A stretch of 64,000 nucleotides of DNA, taken from positions 124,001 through 188,000 of the forward strand of contig NZ_BOMH01000017.1 of assembly GCF_016862095.1 (NCBI RefSeq). The letters are read 5' to 3'. Source of the DNA: Actinoplanes cyaneus. Its GTDB lineage: Bacteria; Actinomycetota; Actinomycetes; Mycobacteriales; Micromonosporaceae. The position numbers and the translations under genes are program-made. Shown here piece by piece: positions 28,436-37,695 of this stretch. A model generated the notes under the pieces. It was given only the letters and a program-made list of their open reading frames with translations, was not told where the DNA came from and ran no database searches. Numbering within the stretch: the first letter of the stretch is position 1; the number at the start of each line of letters is the position of its first letter.

Positions 28436-29878
28436 ATGAAGAAGAAGCGGATCCTCCTGACCGCGGCCGTTCTGGCCGTCCCGACCGCGATCGTCGGCTG
28501 GGCGGTGCTGCCGTCCGAGGCCGCGACCGCGCCGGCCGCCGGTGGCACCTACACCCTGGCCGTGAAGAAGAGCGGCATGTGCCTCGACGTGCCGGGCGCG
28601 TCGAAGGACAACGCCGCGCTGCTCCAGCAATGGGGCTGCACGGCAGGCGCCACCTGGCAGCAGTTCCAGCTGGTCACGGCCGGTTCCGGGTACCTGTTGA
28701 AGAACGTGAACAGCGGCCGCTGCGTCGACGTGCCGTCCAGTTCCACCACGAGCGGGACGCGGCTGCAGCAGTGGGCGTGCAAGGCCGGGCAGACCAACCA
28801 GCAGTTCACGCTGGCCGCGTCGGGCACCGGCACGTACCAGATCGTCAACGTCGGCAACGGACTGTGCGTCACTGACGAGGGCGCCTCGACGGCCTCGGGC
28901 GCGGCGATCGTCCAGGAGACGTGCAGCGCCAACTCGAACAAGCAGTGGGCGTTCACCGCGGTCAGCGGCTCCGGCGACCGGACCTGGTCGAACACCGCGG
29001 ACGGCTTCGCCTCGACCGGCGGGGGCACCACCGGTGGCGCGGCCGGCCCGACGGTCACGGTCACGACCCTGGCCGACCTGCAGAAGTACGTGACGGCGAC
29101 CGAGCCGTACGTGATCAAGGTCGCCGCGGCGATCACCGTCACGCCGAAGGGCACCGAGCTCAAGGTGCAGTCGAACAAGACCATCGTCGGGGCCGGCACC
29201 AGCGGCCAGATCCTGCAGGGCGGGTTCTTCCTGGGCGCCGGGGTGAAGAACGTGATCATCCGGAACCTGACGATCAAGGACGCCGCGATGCCGGAGGACG
29301 ACCCGGACGACAAGGTCTACGACTACGACGGCATCCAGATGGACACCGCCGACCACATCTGGATCGACCACAACCGCATCACCAACATGAACGACGGGCT
29401 GATCGACAGCCGTAAGGACACCTCGTACCTGACCGTGTCGTGGAACGAGCTGTCGAACGAGAACAAGGCGTTCGGCATCGGCTGGACCGACAACGTGACC
29501 GCACGGATGACGATCCACCACAACTGGATCCACGACACCAACCAGCGCAACCCGAGCGTGGACAACGTCGCGCTGGCGCACCTCTACAACAACTACATGC
29601 AGAACATCACCGCGTACGGGAACCTCTCCCGTGGCTCGACGAAGCTGGTGCTGGAGAACAGCTACTTCGACAGTGTGGTGAACCCGTACTACAACGACAC
29701 GTCCGCCGCCCAGCTCAAGCAGAGCGGCAGCATCGTCGTCAACTCCAGCGGCAAGCAGCAGACCAACGGGTCCGCGTTCACGCCGTCCAGCTACTACCCG
29801 TACACCCTGGACCCGGCCGCCGACGTGCCCGCGCTGCTGAAGAAGTACACCGGCCCCCAGGCGAACATCGGCAACTGA
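28436..29878 (+). CDS. Secreted pectate lyase (PL1) with N-terminal ricin-type lectin domain
   Basis: A 480-residue protein, ATG 28436. The first 180 residues are a near copy of the preceding pectinesterase head (signal sequence, lectin repeats ending NSNKQWAFT), then a Gly/Thr linker and a PL1 beta-helix (VTVTTLADLQKYV, WIDHNRITNMNDGLID, IHHNWIHDTNQRNPSV). WIDH and the later RNP segment are typical of PL1 catalytic and calcium-binding regions. It cleaves de-esterified polygalacturonate by beta-elimination outside the cell. It abuts the convergent glycosyltransferase gene with a one-base gap and no visible terminator. Confidence 0.94.
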   Translation: MKKKRILLTAAVLAVPTAIVGWAVLPSEAATAPAAGGTYTLAVKKSGMCLDVPGASKDNAALLQQWGCTAGATWQQFQLVTAGSGYLLKNVNSGRCVDVPSSSTTSGTRLQQWACKAGQTNQQFTLAASGTGTYQIVNVGNGLCVTDEGASTASGAAIVQETCSANSNKQWAFTAVSGSGDRTWSNTADGFASTGGGTTGGAAGPTVTVTTLADLQKYVTATEPYVIKVAAAITVTPKGTELKVQSNKTIVGAGTSGQILQGGFFLGAGVKNVIIRNLTIKDAAMPEDDPDDKVYDYDGIQMDTADHIWIDHNRITNMNDGLIDSRKDTSYLTVSWNELSNENKAFGIGWTDNVTARMTIHHNWIHDTNQRNPSVDNVALAHLYNNYMQNITAYGNLSRGSTKLVLENSYFDSVVNPYYNDTSAAQLKQSGSIVVNSSGKQQTNGSAFTPSSYYPYTLDPAADVPALLKKYTGPQANIGN

Positions 29879-29879
29879 G

Positions 29880-31037
29880 TCAGTGCGAGACGGCCGGGTC
29901 CGCGTCGTGGGCCCGGCCGCTCCGCACCCGGGTCAGGCCGTGCACCGCCAGGAACCCGTCGACCGCGCCGGCCCACGGGAACCGCTCGGCCTGCGCGCGG
30001 GCCGCGGCGCGCCGGGCGGCGGCCGGGCGGTCCAGCAGGGTGCGGATCGCCGCCGCGTACGCCGTCCCGGTCCCGTCCGCCGCGATCCCGGCGTCGCCGA
30101 TCACCTCGGGCAGCGCGCTCGACGCCCGCGCCACCACCGGCGTGCCGCTGGCCAGGGTTTCCAGCGCGGCCAGCCCGAACGTCTCGATCGGCCCGGGCGC
30201 GACCCCCACGTCGGCACTCGCGAGCAGCGCGTCGAGCAGCGCCCGGTCGGCGACGTGCCCGAGGAACGTGGCGGGCAGCTTCCGGTCGAGCGCCTCCTGC
30301 TCCAGCGCGGTGCGCAGCGGCCCGTCCCCGGCGACGACCAGCCGCGCGTCCACCCCGGCGGCGCGCAGCTCGGCGAGCGCGGCCAGCGACAGCCGGGGCT
30401 CCTTCTCCGCCGACAGGCGTCCGCAGTGCAGCAGGAGCACCTGGTCCGGCTCGGCGAACCGGGAGCGCACCCCGGGGTTCCGGTTGGCGGGGGCGAACCG
30501 GGCCAGATCGACCCCCAGCGGTACGCGGATCGGCGTCGCCCCGAGCCGGGTGAACTCCCGTTCGGCCCAGCCGGTCGTGCAGACGATCGCGTCGAAGGCC
30601 CGGGCGGATCGCGCGTTGAGCCGGTCGGCCGCGCGCAGCCCCAGTGACCGGCCCGGGCCGAAGAGCCGCAGCAGCCCGTCGAGGCTCTCGTGGGACACCA
30701 TCATCGACGGCACCCCGGCGCGCCGGGCCCAGGCGCCGAGCCAGCGCAGTGTCGACCGGTCGTGCACCTCGAGCCGGTCGGGGCGCAGCCGGTCGAGCAG
30801 CTTGGTGACGGCGAGCCGGTTCAGCAGGACGCGGTATCCGCCGAGCCCGGGGACGACCGGACCCGGCAGGGTGACGACCCGGCCGTACGGCGTCTGCTCG
30901 TCGGTCGCCCGCGGACCGGGAGTGATCAGCACAGCTTGATGTCCCGCGGCCTGATATCCCTGGCCGAGCTCGCGCAGCGCCGTGCGCAGGCCGCCGGAGG
31001 TCGAGTGGACGAAGTTGGCGATCCGCACGATCAGCAT
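29880..31037 (-). CDS. GT4-family glycosyltransferase, alpha-mannosyltransferase-like
   Basis: A 385-residue cytosolic-face enzyme. ATG 31037 gives the usual start MLIVRIANFVHSTSGGLR; the open frame reaches 31145. The donor-binding half contains LHCGRLSAEKEP, VVAGDGPL and the GT4 EX7E-type segment ETFGLAALETLASGTPVVA. The N terminus recalls MgtA-type GDP-mannose-dependent transferases that build actinobacterial lipoglycans. The exact acceptor is not shown by the sequence. Confidence 0.85.
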   Translation of the reverse strand: MLIVRIANFVHSTSGGLRTALRELGQGYQAAGHQAVLITPGPRATDEQTPYGRVVTLPGPVVPGLGGYRVLLNRLAVTKLLDRLRPDRLEVHDRSTLRWLGAWARRAGVPSMMVSHESLDGLLRLFGPGRSLGLRAADRLNARSARAFDAIVCTTGWAEREFTRLGATPIRVPLGVDLARFAPANRNPGVRSRFAEPDQVLLLHCGRLSAEKEPRLSLAALAELRAAGVDARLVVAGDGPLRTALEQEALDRKLPATFLGHVADRALLDALLASADVGVAPGPIETFGLAALETLASGTPVVARASSALPEVIGDAGIAADGTGTAYAAAIRTLLDRPAAARRAAARAQAERFPWAGAVDGFLAVHGLTRVRSGRAHDADPAVSH

Positions 31038-31121
31038 GGGTTCAGGATCATCGAAAGTGGTGGTACCGGGAGCAACGCTCCCCTGTCCGCGGGCCGAACT
31101 CTCGCTAACCTCTACCCCGTG

Positions 31122-32582
31122 ATGCTCAGGGGCGGGACCGCGCACCGCGCGTACAGCGTGGTCGTCTTCGTGATCCTGGCGTCACTGGACAACGTCGCGA
31201 TCGGCATCGTCCCGCCGCTCTACGGGAGCATCGGCGACGATTTCGGGGTGGGCGAGGGCCACATCGCGCTGGCCACCACGATCATGTTCCTGATCAGCGC
31301 GGTCGCCGCGATCGGCTGGGCGTATGCGGGTGACCGCACCGACCGCAAACCGGTGCTGATCATCGGCACGGTGATCTGGATCGGCGGCACCACCTGGTCC
31401 GGGCTGGCCGGCGGTTACGTGTCGTTCCTGCTCGCCCAGGTGCTTGCCGCGTTCGGCCTGGGCGCTGTCGCGTCGGTCAGCTTCTCGGTGGTCAGCGATC
31501 TGATCTCGCCGAGGCGCCGCGGCCTGGTGATGAGCTTCTGGGGGCTGTCGCAGGGTGTCGGGACGCTCGCCGGCACTCTGGCCGGTGGCATCCTCGGGCA
31601 CGCCGACTGGCGGCGGCCGTTCCTGGTCACCGCGGCCGCCGGGGTCGTCGCGACGCTGCTCTACCTGCTCACCTACGACGTGCCGCGCGGCGACAGCCAG
31701 CCGGAGCTCGCGGGCATCGACTACGACGAGCGGATCCACCACGACCACCTGCCGATCATCCTGCGCCGGCGTACCAACGTCTGGCTGATCCTGCAGGGCG
31801 GCACGGCGCAGATCGCGTTCGGCTCGCTGGTCTGGCTGCCGGTGCTGTTCCGGGCGCGCGCCGAGGACCAGGGCTACTCGACGGAGACCGCGGTCCTGGT
31901 CGGCAGCGTGTTCGCGACGATCTTCCAGCTCGGCGCGGCGCTGTCGATCCTGGGCGGGCTGGCCGGCGACCGGCTGCAACGCCGGACACCGCGCGGGCGT
32001 GCGCTGGTCGCAGCCGTGGGGGTGCTCGCCGCCGTGCCGTTCTACGTCGTGCTGTTCTTCGTCCCGATGCGGATCACCGTGCCGGACGGCGCCGGCACCG
32101 CCGAGGTGATCCGCGGGGTGCTGGACAACGTGGTGACCGAGCCGACCGTCGCCGCCTGCCTGGCCACGGCGGTCTTCGCGCTGATGCTGACGTCGGCGAA
32201 CTCGCCGAACTGGTTCGCGATGATCTCCGACGTCAACCCGCCGGAGCACCGCGGCACCGTCTACAGCCTCGGCAACCTGGTCAACGGCTTCGGCCGGGCG
32301 GGCGGCAACGCGCTGGTCGGGGTGGCCTTCCAGCGCCTGTCCGGGGCGTTCCCGCCGCCGCTGAACTACGCGGTGGGGCTCGCCTCGTTCCAGTTCTTCT
32401 TCATCCCGACCGGGATCATGTACTGGCTGGCCAGCAGGACGGTGGCGGACGACATGGCCGCCACGCACGCCGCCCTGCTGGCTCTCTCCCGACGGTCAGA
32501 CGGCGGCCCAGACGGTGACGTCGGCGGGGACACGCCCGTCGTCGCCGAGCGGCTCACTGCTCAGCAGGACCCGGGCGTCTGA
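31122..32582 (+). CDS. MFS transporter
   Basis: A 486-residue protein with about 12 membrane spans. The MFS motif A is visible as WAYAGDRTDRKPVLIIG after span 2, and ISPRRRGLVMSFWG plus NPPEHRGTVYSLGNLVNGFGR lie at the equivalent loops. ATG 31122 directly follows a possible GTG at 31119. It is divergent from the glycosyltransferase. The substrate is unknown; the spinster-like architecture suggests lipids or sugars, which is only a guess. Its last 29 codons overlap the 3' end of the GH13 gene on the other strand. Confidence 0.85.
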   Translation: MLRGGTAHRAYSVVVFVILASLDNVAIGIVPPLYGSIGDDFGVGEGHIALATTIMFLISAVAAIGWAYAGDRTDRKPVLIIGTVIWIGGTTWSGLAGGYVSFLLAQVLAAFGLGAVASVSFSVVSDLISPRRRGLVMSFWGLSQGVGTLAGTLAGGILGHADWRRPFLVTAAAGVVATLLYLLTYDVPRGDSQPELAGIDYDERIHHDHLPIILRRRTNVWLILQGGTAQIAFGSLVWLPVLFRARAEDQGYSTETAVLVGSVFATIFQLGAALSILGGLAGDRLQRRTPRGRALVAAVGVLAAVPFYVVLFFVPMRITVPDGAGTAEVIRGVLDNVVTEPTVAACLATAVFALMLTSANSPNWFAMISDVNPPEHRGTVYSLGNLVNGFGRAGGNALVGVAFQRLSGAFPPPLNYAVGLASFQFFFIPTGIMYWLASRTVADDMAATHAALLALSRRSDGGPDGDVGGDTPVVAERLTAQQDPGV

Positions 32583-34100
32583 CGGCAGGGCGACCGGTTC
32601 CTGACCGAAGTTGGTCAGCACCAGGATGCCGCCGTTGCGGAACGCCAGCACGTCACCCTCGGTCGACGACCAGATCAGCGAGCCGCCACCGAGGTGGTGC
32701 TCCCGCCGGGTGGCGAGCGCCGAGCGGTAGAGCTCGTAGGTGGAGCCGGGCACGTCCACCTGGCGGTCCAGCGCGTACTCCGCCCAGCTCGTGGGCTGCG
32801 GCAGCCAGCTGTCGTCGCCCGGCCCGAAGCCGTACGACGGCGCGTCCGCCTCCCACGGGATCGGCACCCGGCACCCGTCCCGGCCCCGCTCGGCGTGCCC
32901 GGAACGCTCCCACGCCGGGTCCTGGCGGAACTCGTCGGCGAGCGTGGTGTGCTCCGGTAGACCCAGCTCCTCGCCCTGGTAGAGGTAGGCCGAGCCGGGC
33001 AGCCCGAGCATCAGCAGGGTGGCCGCCCGCGCGCGGCGCAGGCCCAGCCCGGTGTCCGGCTGGGGGTCGCCGATCCCGATCCCCGGCTTCCGTCCGGTGC
33101 CGGCCGGGAACCCGAGCCGGGACGCGTGCCGCACCACGTCGTGATTGGAGAGCACCCAGGTGGTGGTCGCGCCGACCGAGCCGGTGGCGGCCAGCGAGGA
33201 GTCGATCACCTCGCGCAGCTCGCCCGCCTTCCAGGGCGCCTCCAGGTACGGGAAGTTGAACGCCTGGTGCATCTCGTCGGGCCGGACGTACCGGGCGAGC
33301 CGTTCCTCGGGCTGCACCCAGGCCTCGGCCACCATGATCCGCGCGGGCGAGTAACCGTCCAGCACGGCCCGCCACTGCCGGTAGATCTCGTGCACGCCCT
33401 CCTGATCCCACATCGGCGGCGGGGGACCGGCCGGCTCCAGGCCGCCGAGCACCACCGACGGCGCCGTCCAGTCGGTCAGCTGGGCGTCCTTGACCAGGCC
33501 GTGCGCCACGTCCACGCGGAAACCGTCGACCCCGCGGTCCAGCCAGAACCGCAGGATGTCCAGGAACTCGGCGCGGACCTCCGGGTGGTCCCAGTTGAGG
33601 TCGGGCTGGGAGACGTCGAACAGGTGCAGGTACCACTGGCCGTCGTCGACCTGCTGCCAGGCCGGGCCGCCGAAGACGCTCTTCCAGTTGTTCGGCGGCT
33701 CGTCGCGGAAGATGTACCGCTCCCGCTCGGGGCTGCCGGGCCCGGCGGCGAGCGCGGCCTTGAACCAGGCGTGCTCGCTGGACGTGTGGTTCGGCACCAG
33801 ATCGACGATGAGCTTGAGACCCAGGTCGTGTGCCGTCGCGATCAGCTTGTCGGCGTCGCCGAGCGAGCCGAACCGCGGGTCGACGTCGCGGTAGTCGGCG
33901 ACGTCGTAGCCCGCGTCGTGCTGCGGGCTGACGTAGAACGGGGAGAGCCAGACGGCGTCGATGCCGAGCTCCCGGAGACGGGGCAGGCGCGCGGTGATGC
34001 CCGGCAGGTCGCCCATGCCGTCGCCGTTGCCGTCCGCGAACGAGCGTGGGTAGATCTGGTAGATGACGGCGTCGCGCCACCAGGCGTCAGTGGAGGGCAT
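32496..34100 (-). CDS. GH13 alpha-glucosidase (oligo-1,6-glucosidase/trehalose-type)
   Basis: A 534-residue intracellular glucosidase. Family motifs in order: WWRDAVIYQIYPRSFADGNGDG, LIVDLVPNHTS (region I), GVDGFRVDVAHGL with the nucleophile Asp (region II), IMVAEAW with the acid/base Glu (region III) and VLSNHDVVRH (region IV). The start ATG 34100 gives MPSTDAWWRD. It hydrolyses alpha-glucosides such as isomaltose, maltose or sucrose; the exact linkage is not resolved. No signal peptide. It ends 87 bases inside the convergent MFS gene. Confidence 0.93.
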   Translation of the reverse strand: MPSTDAWWRDAVIYQIYPRSFADGNGDGMGDLPGITARLPRLRELGIDAVWLSPFYVSPQHDAGYDVADYRDVDPRFGSLGDADKLIATAHDLGLKLIVDLVPNHTSSEHAWFKAALAAGPGSPERERYIFRDEPPNNWKSVFGGPAWQQVDDGQWYLHLFDVSQPDLNWDHPEVRAEFLDILRFWLDRGVDGFRVDVAHGLVKDAQLTDWTAPSVVLGGLEPAGPPPPMWDQEGVHEIYRQWRAVLDGYSPARIMVAEAWVQPEERLARYVRPDEMHQAFNFPYLEAPWKAGELREVIDSSLAATGSVGATTTWVLSNHDVVRHASRLGFPAGTGRKPGIGIGDPQPDTGLGLRRARAATLLMLGLPGSAYLYQGEELGLPEHTTLADEFRQDPAWERSGHAERGRDGCRVPIPWEADAPSYGFGPGDDSWLPQPTSWAEYALDRQVDVPGSTYELYRSALATRREHHLGGGSLIWSSTEGDVLAFRNGGILVLTNFGQEPVALPSDARVLLSSEPLGDDGRVPADVTVWAAV

Positions 34101-34169
34101 GAACCCCAGCGTAGGCGGCCGGGCAGTGTTCCGTAGCGCGACCTGGACCGCGCCTCGCACGCGGGCGGA

Positions 34170-34910
34170 CTACGAGCCGCCGCCCGTTCCTCCGTCGTCG
34201 AGGATGGCCGCGAAACGCTCCTCGGCGAGGTCGAGCTGGTCCAGGATGTGCTCCTTGGCCTGCGTGGAGAGCGGCGTGTCCGGCCGCCCGATCAGCTCGC
34301 GCAGCTTCGGGACCAGCGGGCGGTACTTCGTGGCCGAGCTGTGCGCCTTGTCGAGCGTGGTGTGGATCACCCCGACGCCGTTGTCGGTGAAGTCCGAGAT
34401 CTTGATGACCCGCGCCCAGGGATCGCGCTCCAGGCTGTCGGCGACGTGCTCGCGGTACTGCTCGTGGCGGTCGCGCGCCGGGTCGTACGCCGGATTGGTC
34501 ACCGACCGGACCAGATCGGCGACCCGGGGATTGAAGCGAACGGCGAGAACGGCCAGGGCCGCTTCGGTGCTCTTCTCGTACGCCGTGTCGGGCGCGAGCC
34601 CGGCCAGCTCCGCCGGATGGTCCTCGACCGCGTCGTGCAGCAGCGCCGCGACCAGCACGTCCACGTCGCGGATCCCGTAGTAGCGGATGATCCGGATCGC
34701 CACCCGGAGCAGATGGTTGAGGTAGGGCTCGCGGACCCGCCGGTCGTGCGCGTGCAACCGCGCGGCCAGCTCCAGCGCCTCGGTCAGCCGGTCGCGTTCC
34801 GCCTCGGGGAACGACTCCAGCTCCAACCCGAACCGTTGCCGCAGACCCGCCTCGCCGTACACCTCGGTGATCGCGTGCAGCGGCATCGAGAGCAGCATCC
34901 TTGGCGCCAT
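34170..34910 (-). CDS. HD-domain phosphohydrolase, RelA/SpoT-hydrolase-like
   Basis: A 246-residue cytosolic protein. The metal-binding signature is His66 (EPYLNHLLRVA), His92-Asp93 (ALLHDAVEDH) and a later Asp in the segment VIKISDFTDNGVG, the same spacing as in the ppGpp hydrolase domain of SpoT and small MESH1-type hydrolases. No synthetase domain is present. It may degrade ppGpp or another nucleotide. It follows the MHYT gene by 42 bases on the same strand. Confidence 0.8.
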   Translation of the reverse strand: MAPRMLLSMPLHAITEVYGEAGLRQRFGLELESFPEAERDRLTEALELAARLHAHDRRVREPYLNHLLRVAIRIIRYYGIRDVDVLVAALLHDAVEDHPAELAGLAPDTAYEKSTEAALAVLAVRFNPRVADLVRSVTNPAYDPARDRHEQYREHVADSLERDPWARVIKISDFTDNGVGVIHTTLDKAHSSATKYRPLVPKLRELIGRPDTPLSTQAKEHILDQLDLAEERFAAILDDGGTGGGS

Positions 34911-34952
34911 GCGGATCAGGTATACCGGAACAACGGCCGCGACGGGGATCGA

Positions 34953-36329
34953 TCACGCACCGGATGTTGCCGGACCCGCCGCCGGACCGGTCGTCGCGCC
35001 GCCCGGATCCGTACCCGGCCCGGGCGTGTCGGCTGCCCCGATCGGGGTCACCGGAACGGTCGGCTCGGAGTGACGTGCGGCGGTGACCGGAGCTGCCGGC
35101 GGCATCGTGGGCTCGGCATGGGGTGAACCGGCCGGTGCGACCACCGGCCCCGGCTGCCGGGGCGGGGTGACCGGGACGGTCGGCTCACCCCTCAGGGCGG
35201 GGGAGACCGGCGCCACGGGCGGGACCGCGGCCACGGACGGCACCGGGACTGTCGGCGGCACCTGCACCGGCGGCGACGCATGTCCCGGCGGGGGAGCCGG
35301 CGCCGGGGCATGCACCCGCGGGGACAGGTGTCCCGGCGCGGGCATGGGCACCGGCGACATCGGGACCATCGGCGGGGCCCCGGCCACCGACGGGTCGAAG
35401 GTCGGCGGCCGCGGCGAGGGCCGCGGGCCGGGTGACGGCCGGCCGGCCCCGGCGGCCCGCCCGGCCGCCACCGCGCGGGCCGCGGGGGAGAGCCGGATGG
35501 CCGCCCCGAACTGCGAGGCCTGCCGCAACGTCCACGGCTGCGGGGTCTCGGCGTGCGCGCCGCGTTTCGGGGCGCCGGCCCCGTCGGTGAACTCCTCCTC
35601 GGTCATCGCCTGCAGCGCGCTGAGCGCCACCCCGACGATGGTGGCCGCGGTCAGGATGGTGATCGGCACGATCAGTGCGAGCGGCCGGATCCCGGCGACG
35701 ATCGGGTCGGCGTCCGGGACCAGCACCACGGAGATCGCCGCCATCCCGGTGTAGTGCATGCCGCAGACCGCGATGGCCATGACCACTGCCGCGCCGGCGA
35801 TCCGTCGCAGCCCGCGCACCGAGATCGCGAACCACAGCGCCGTCGTGCAGGCCGCGACCGCGATCAGGGCGGACGCCGCGACCAGCAGCGCGTCGTAGCG
35901 CACCACCGCGCCGTACAGCCGCATGCCCTCCATGCCGGTGTAGTGCATGGCCAGGACCCCGCCACCGGTCAGCATGCCGGCCGCGACCGTCTTGGCCGGG
36001 CTGGGCTTGCCGTGACCGACGACCATCAGCCCGATGCCGACCGTGGCGACCGAGAACAGCATGCTGAGCAGGGTGAGCGACAGGTCGTAGCGGACCGGGC
36101 TGTCCGGCACGTCGAAGCCGAGCATCGCGGAGAAGTGCATCAGCCAGATGCCGCCCCCGCCGATCGCGAACGCCGCGATCACCAGCCACCGGTTGCGCCG
36201 GGTGCGGCTGTGCACACCGCGCGCCCGTTCGGTGCAGAGCAGACCGAGGAAGGATCCGAGGTAGGCCAGCAGGCTCGCGGCGATCGGGTTGAAGGCGCCA
36301 TAGGTGAAGTGGTGAACGTGAGCAGACAC
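34953..36329 (-). CDS. MHYT-domain membrane sensor with long Pro-rich tail
   Basis: A 458-residue protein. Seven membrane spans fill residues about 12-240, with metal-binding motifs MHFSAM (64-), MHYTGM (about 128) and MHYTGM (about 192) characteristic of the MHYT domain, proposed to sense oxygen, CO or NO through bound copper. The C-terminal half has no GGDEF/EAL domain but a Pro/Ala/Val-rich disordered tail with repeated EPTVPVTP-like words. Output is therefore unknown. It precedes the HD hydrolase gene. Confidence 0.9.
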   Translation of the reverse strand: MSAHVHHFTYGAFNPIAASLLAYLGSFLGLLCTERARGVHSRTRRNRWLVIAAFAIGGGGIWLMHFSAMLGFDVPDSPVRYDLSLTLLSMLFSVATVGIGLMVVGHGKPSPAKTVAAGMLTGGGVLAMHYTGMEGMRLYGAVVRYDALLVAASALIAVAACTTALWFAISVRGLRRIAGAAVVMAIAVCGMHYTGMAAISVVLVPDADPIVAGIRPLALIVPITILTAATIVGVALSALQAMTEEEFTDGAGAPKRGAHAETPQPWTLRQASQFGAAIRLSPAARAVAAGRAAGAGRPSPGPRPSPRPPTFDPSVAGAPPMVPMSPVPMPAPGHLSPRVHAPAPAPPPGHASPPVQVPPTVPVPSVAAVPPVAPVSPALRGEPTVPVTPPRQPGPVVAPAGSPHAEPTMPPAAPVTAARHSEPTVPVTPIGAADTPGPGTDPGGATTGPAAGPATSGA

Positions 36330-36428
36330 TGCTTTACCTCGCGAAACGTCGGCGATCGTCCGCGAGGTAGTGAGTCAGAAATACGCAGTCGTCCAGCGCA
36401 CCCGCTGTGCGTCGGCGCACCAAAGAGA

Positions 36429-36462
36429 ACCGGGATCGTTCCGCTCGGGGAACGATCCCGGT
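36429..36462 (-). terminator. Terminator after the GPGG small protein gene
   Basis: ACCGGGATCGTTCC (36429-36442) pairs perfectly with its complement at 36449-36462 around a six-base loop. On the minus strand it is followed by TTCTCTTT, consistent with termination of the 38274-36505 gene run. Confidence 0.8.
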
Positions 36463-36504
36463 ACCGATACCGACGGGATGAGATGCGGGGGGAGAGAATG
36501 CCGA

Positions 36505-36648
36505 TCAGGTGAAGATGCTGACGCCGCCGGGGCCGACGAGCAGGCCAACGATGATCAGCACGACACCCCAGAGAATCTGCCGCCGGAAGAGCGCGAGGAT
36601 ACCGGCGACCACGAGGATAACGGCGAGAATCCAGAGCAGTAGGTCCAT
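36505..36648 (-). CDS. GPGG-motif small membrane protein, 47 residues
   Basis: ATG 36648 opens a 47-residue frame ending at TGA 36507-36505. It has two hydrophobic segments (DLLLWILAVILVVAGILAL and ILWGVVLIIVGLLV) separated by FRRQ, and ends GPGGVSIFT. This matches the small GPGG-motif membrane proteins widespread in actinobacteria. Function unknown. It lies 48 bases downstream of the phosphoesterase gene. Confidence 0.9.
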   Translation of the reverse strand: MDLLLWILAVILVVAGILALFRRQILWGVVLIIVGLLVGPGGVSIFT

Positions 36649-36696
36649 GTCACTGCTGGTACCCGGTGTCCGAAAATCGGAAACCTGCGCCCTGGA

Positions 36697-37449
36697 TCAC
36701 ACGTTCGCGAGTTCCGGGTCCTTCGTGTCCACGGCGTCGGTCAGCAGCTGGTACACGTTGTACGCCTGCTTGATGACCGGGTGCGCCACGTTGCGCACCG
36801 GCACCCCACCGGGCGTACGGCCGCGTTCCGAGCCGTGGTGCGCGTGCCCGTGCAGGGCCAGCGCGGTCGGTGCGTCGTCGATCGCCTGGCCCAGCTGGTA
36901 ACAGCCGAGGAACGCGAAGATCTCCGGTGGCTCGCCGGCCAGCGTCTCCGGGACCGGGGCGTAATGGGTGAGCGCCACCAGCGCGTCCGCCTCGACCGAG
37001 CGCAGCGCGTCGCGCAGGGCGTCCGCGTACCGCTCGGTGGTGGCGACGAAGTCCTTCATCTCCCGCTCGCCGAAGTTGCTCGCGCAGGCGCCCTTGAAGC
37101 CGCCGCCGAACCCCTTGGTCCCGGCGATGCCGAGCCGATGACCACCGATCTCCAGCACGGTCGCGGTGCCCTCCAGCACGGTGATGCCGGAGTCGGTGAG
37201 CACCTTCGTCACGTCGTCCTGCCGGTCGCTCTGGTGATCGTGGTTGCCGAGCACCACGACGACCGGCACGTCCAGCCCGCCGAACTCGGTGGCGAAGCAC
37301 TTCGCCTCGTCCACCGTGCCGTGCCGGGTCAGGTCGCCGGCGATCAGCAGCGCGTCGGCGCGGCCGGGCAGTTCCTCGAGGGCCGGCCGGTACCGGCCCA
37401 CCACGTCCTTGTCCACGTGGACGTCGCCCACGGCGGCGATCCGGATCAT
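36697..37449 (-). CDS. Metallophosphoesterase
   Basis: A 250-residue calcineurin-like phosphoesterase. Metal-ligand blocks are GDVHVDKD, AGDLTRHG, LGNHDHQSD, LTHYAPV and LHGHAHHG, so the dinuclear site looks complete. The phosphodiester or phosphomonoester substrate is not defined. The ATG overlaps the stop of the BON-like gene (ATGA), placing it third in a nucleotidyltransferase/BON/phosphoesterase operon. Confidence 0.92.
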   Translation of the reverse strand: MIRIAAVGDVHVDKDVVGRYRPALEELPGRADALLIAGDLTRHGTVDEAKCFATEFGGLDVPVVVVLGNHDHQSDRQDDVTKVLTDSGITVLEGTATVLEIGGHRLGIAGTKGFGGGFKGACASNFGEREMKDFVATTERYADALRDALRSVEADALVALTHYAPVPETLAGEPPEIFAFLGCYQLGQAIDDAPTALALHGHAHHGSERGRTPGGVPVRNVAHPVIKQAYNVYQLLTDAVDTKDPELANV

Positions 37450-37694
37450 GAAATCTCCTCCACCTCGTCCGGCGCGTGGGTCCGGGTGATGCCGATGTCG
37501 CAGGCGATCTCCAGGTCGGGGTAGCGCGCGGTGATCTGCCGGCAGATCTCGTCCCGCCGGTGCTCGCTCTCCACCTCACCGCTGAGCACCAGCACGTTCT
37601 CCCGGCGCTGGACGGTGACCCCCTGCTCGGCGACCCGGTCGTGCTCGGCCAGCAGTCGCTGGATCTCGGCTTCCAGGTCGATCTGTTTGGTCAT
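37446..37694 (-). CDS. BON-like small protein
   Basis: An 82-residue cytosolic protein beginning MTKQIDLEAEIQRLLAEHD. The segment VTVQRRENVLVLSGEVESEHRRDEICRQI followed by a short beta strand has the pattern of a single BON domain, normally a phospholipid-binding or protein-binding fold. ATG 37694 is one base from the upstream stop, and its own stop overlaps the phosphoesterase start, so all three genes are co-translated. Confidence 0.75.
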   Translation of the reverse strand: MTKQIDLEAEIQRLLAEHDRVAEQGVTVQRRENVLVLSGEVESEHRRDEICRQITARYPDLEIACDIGITRTHAPDEVEEIS

Positions 37695-37695
37695 C

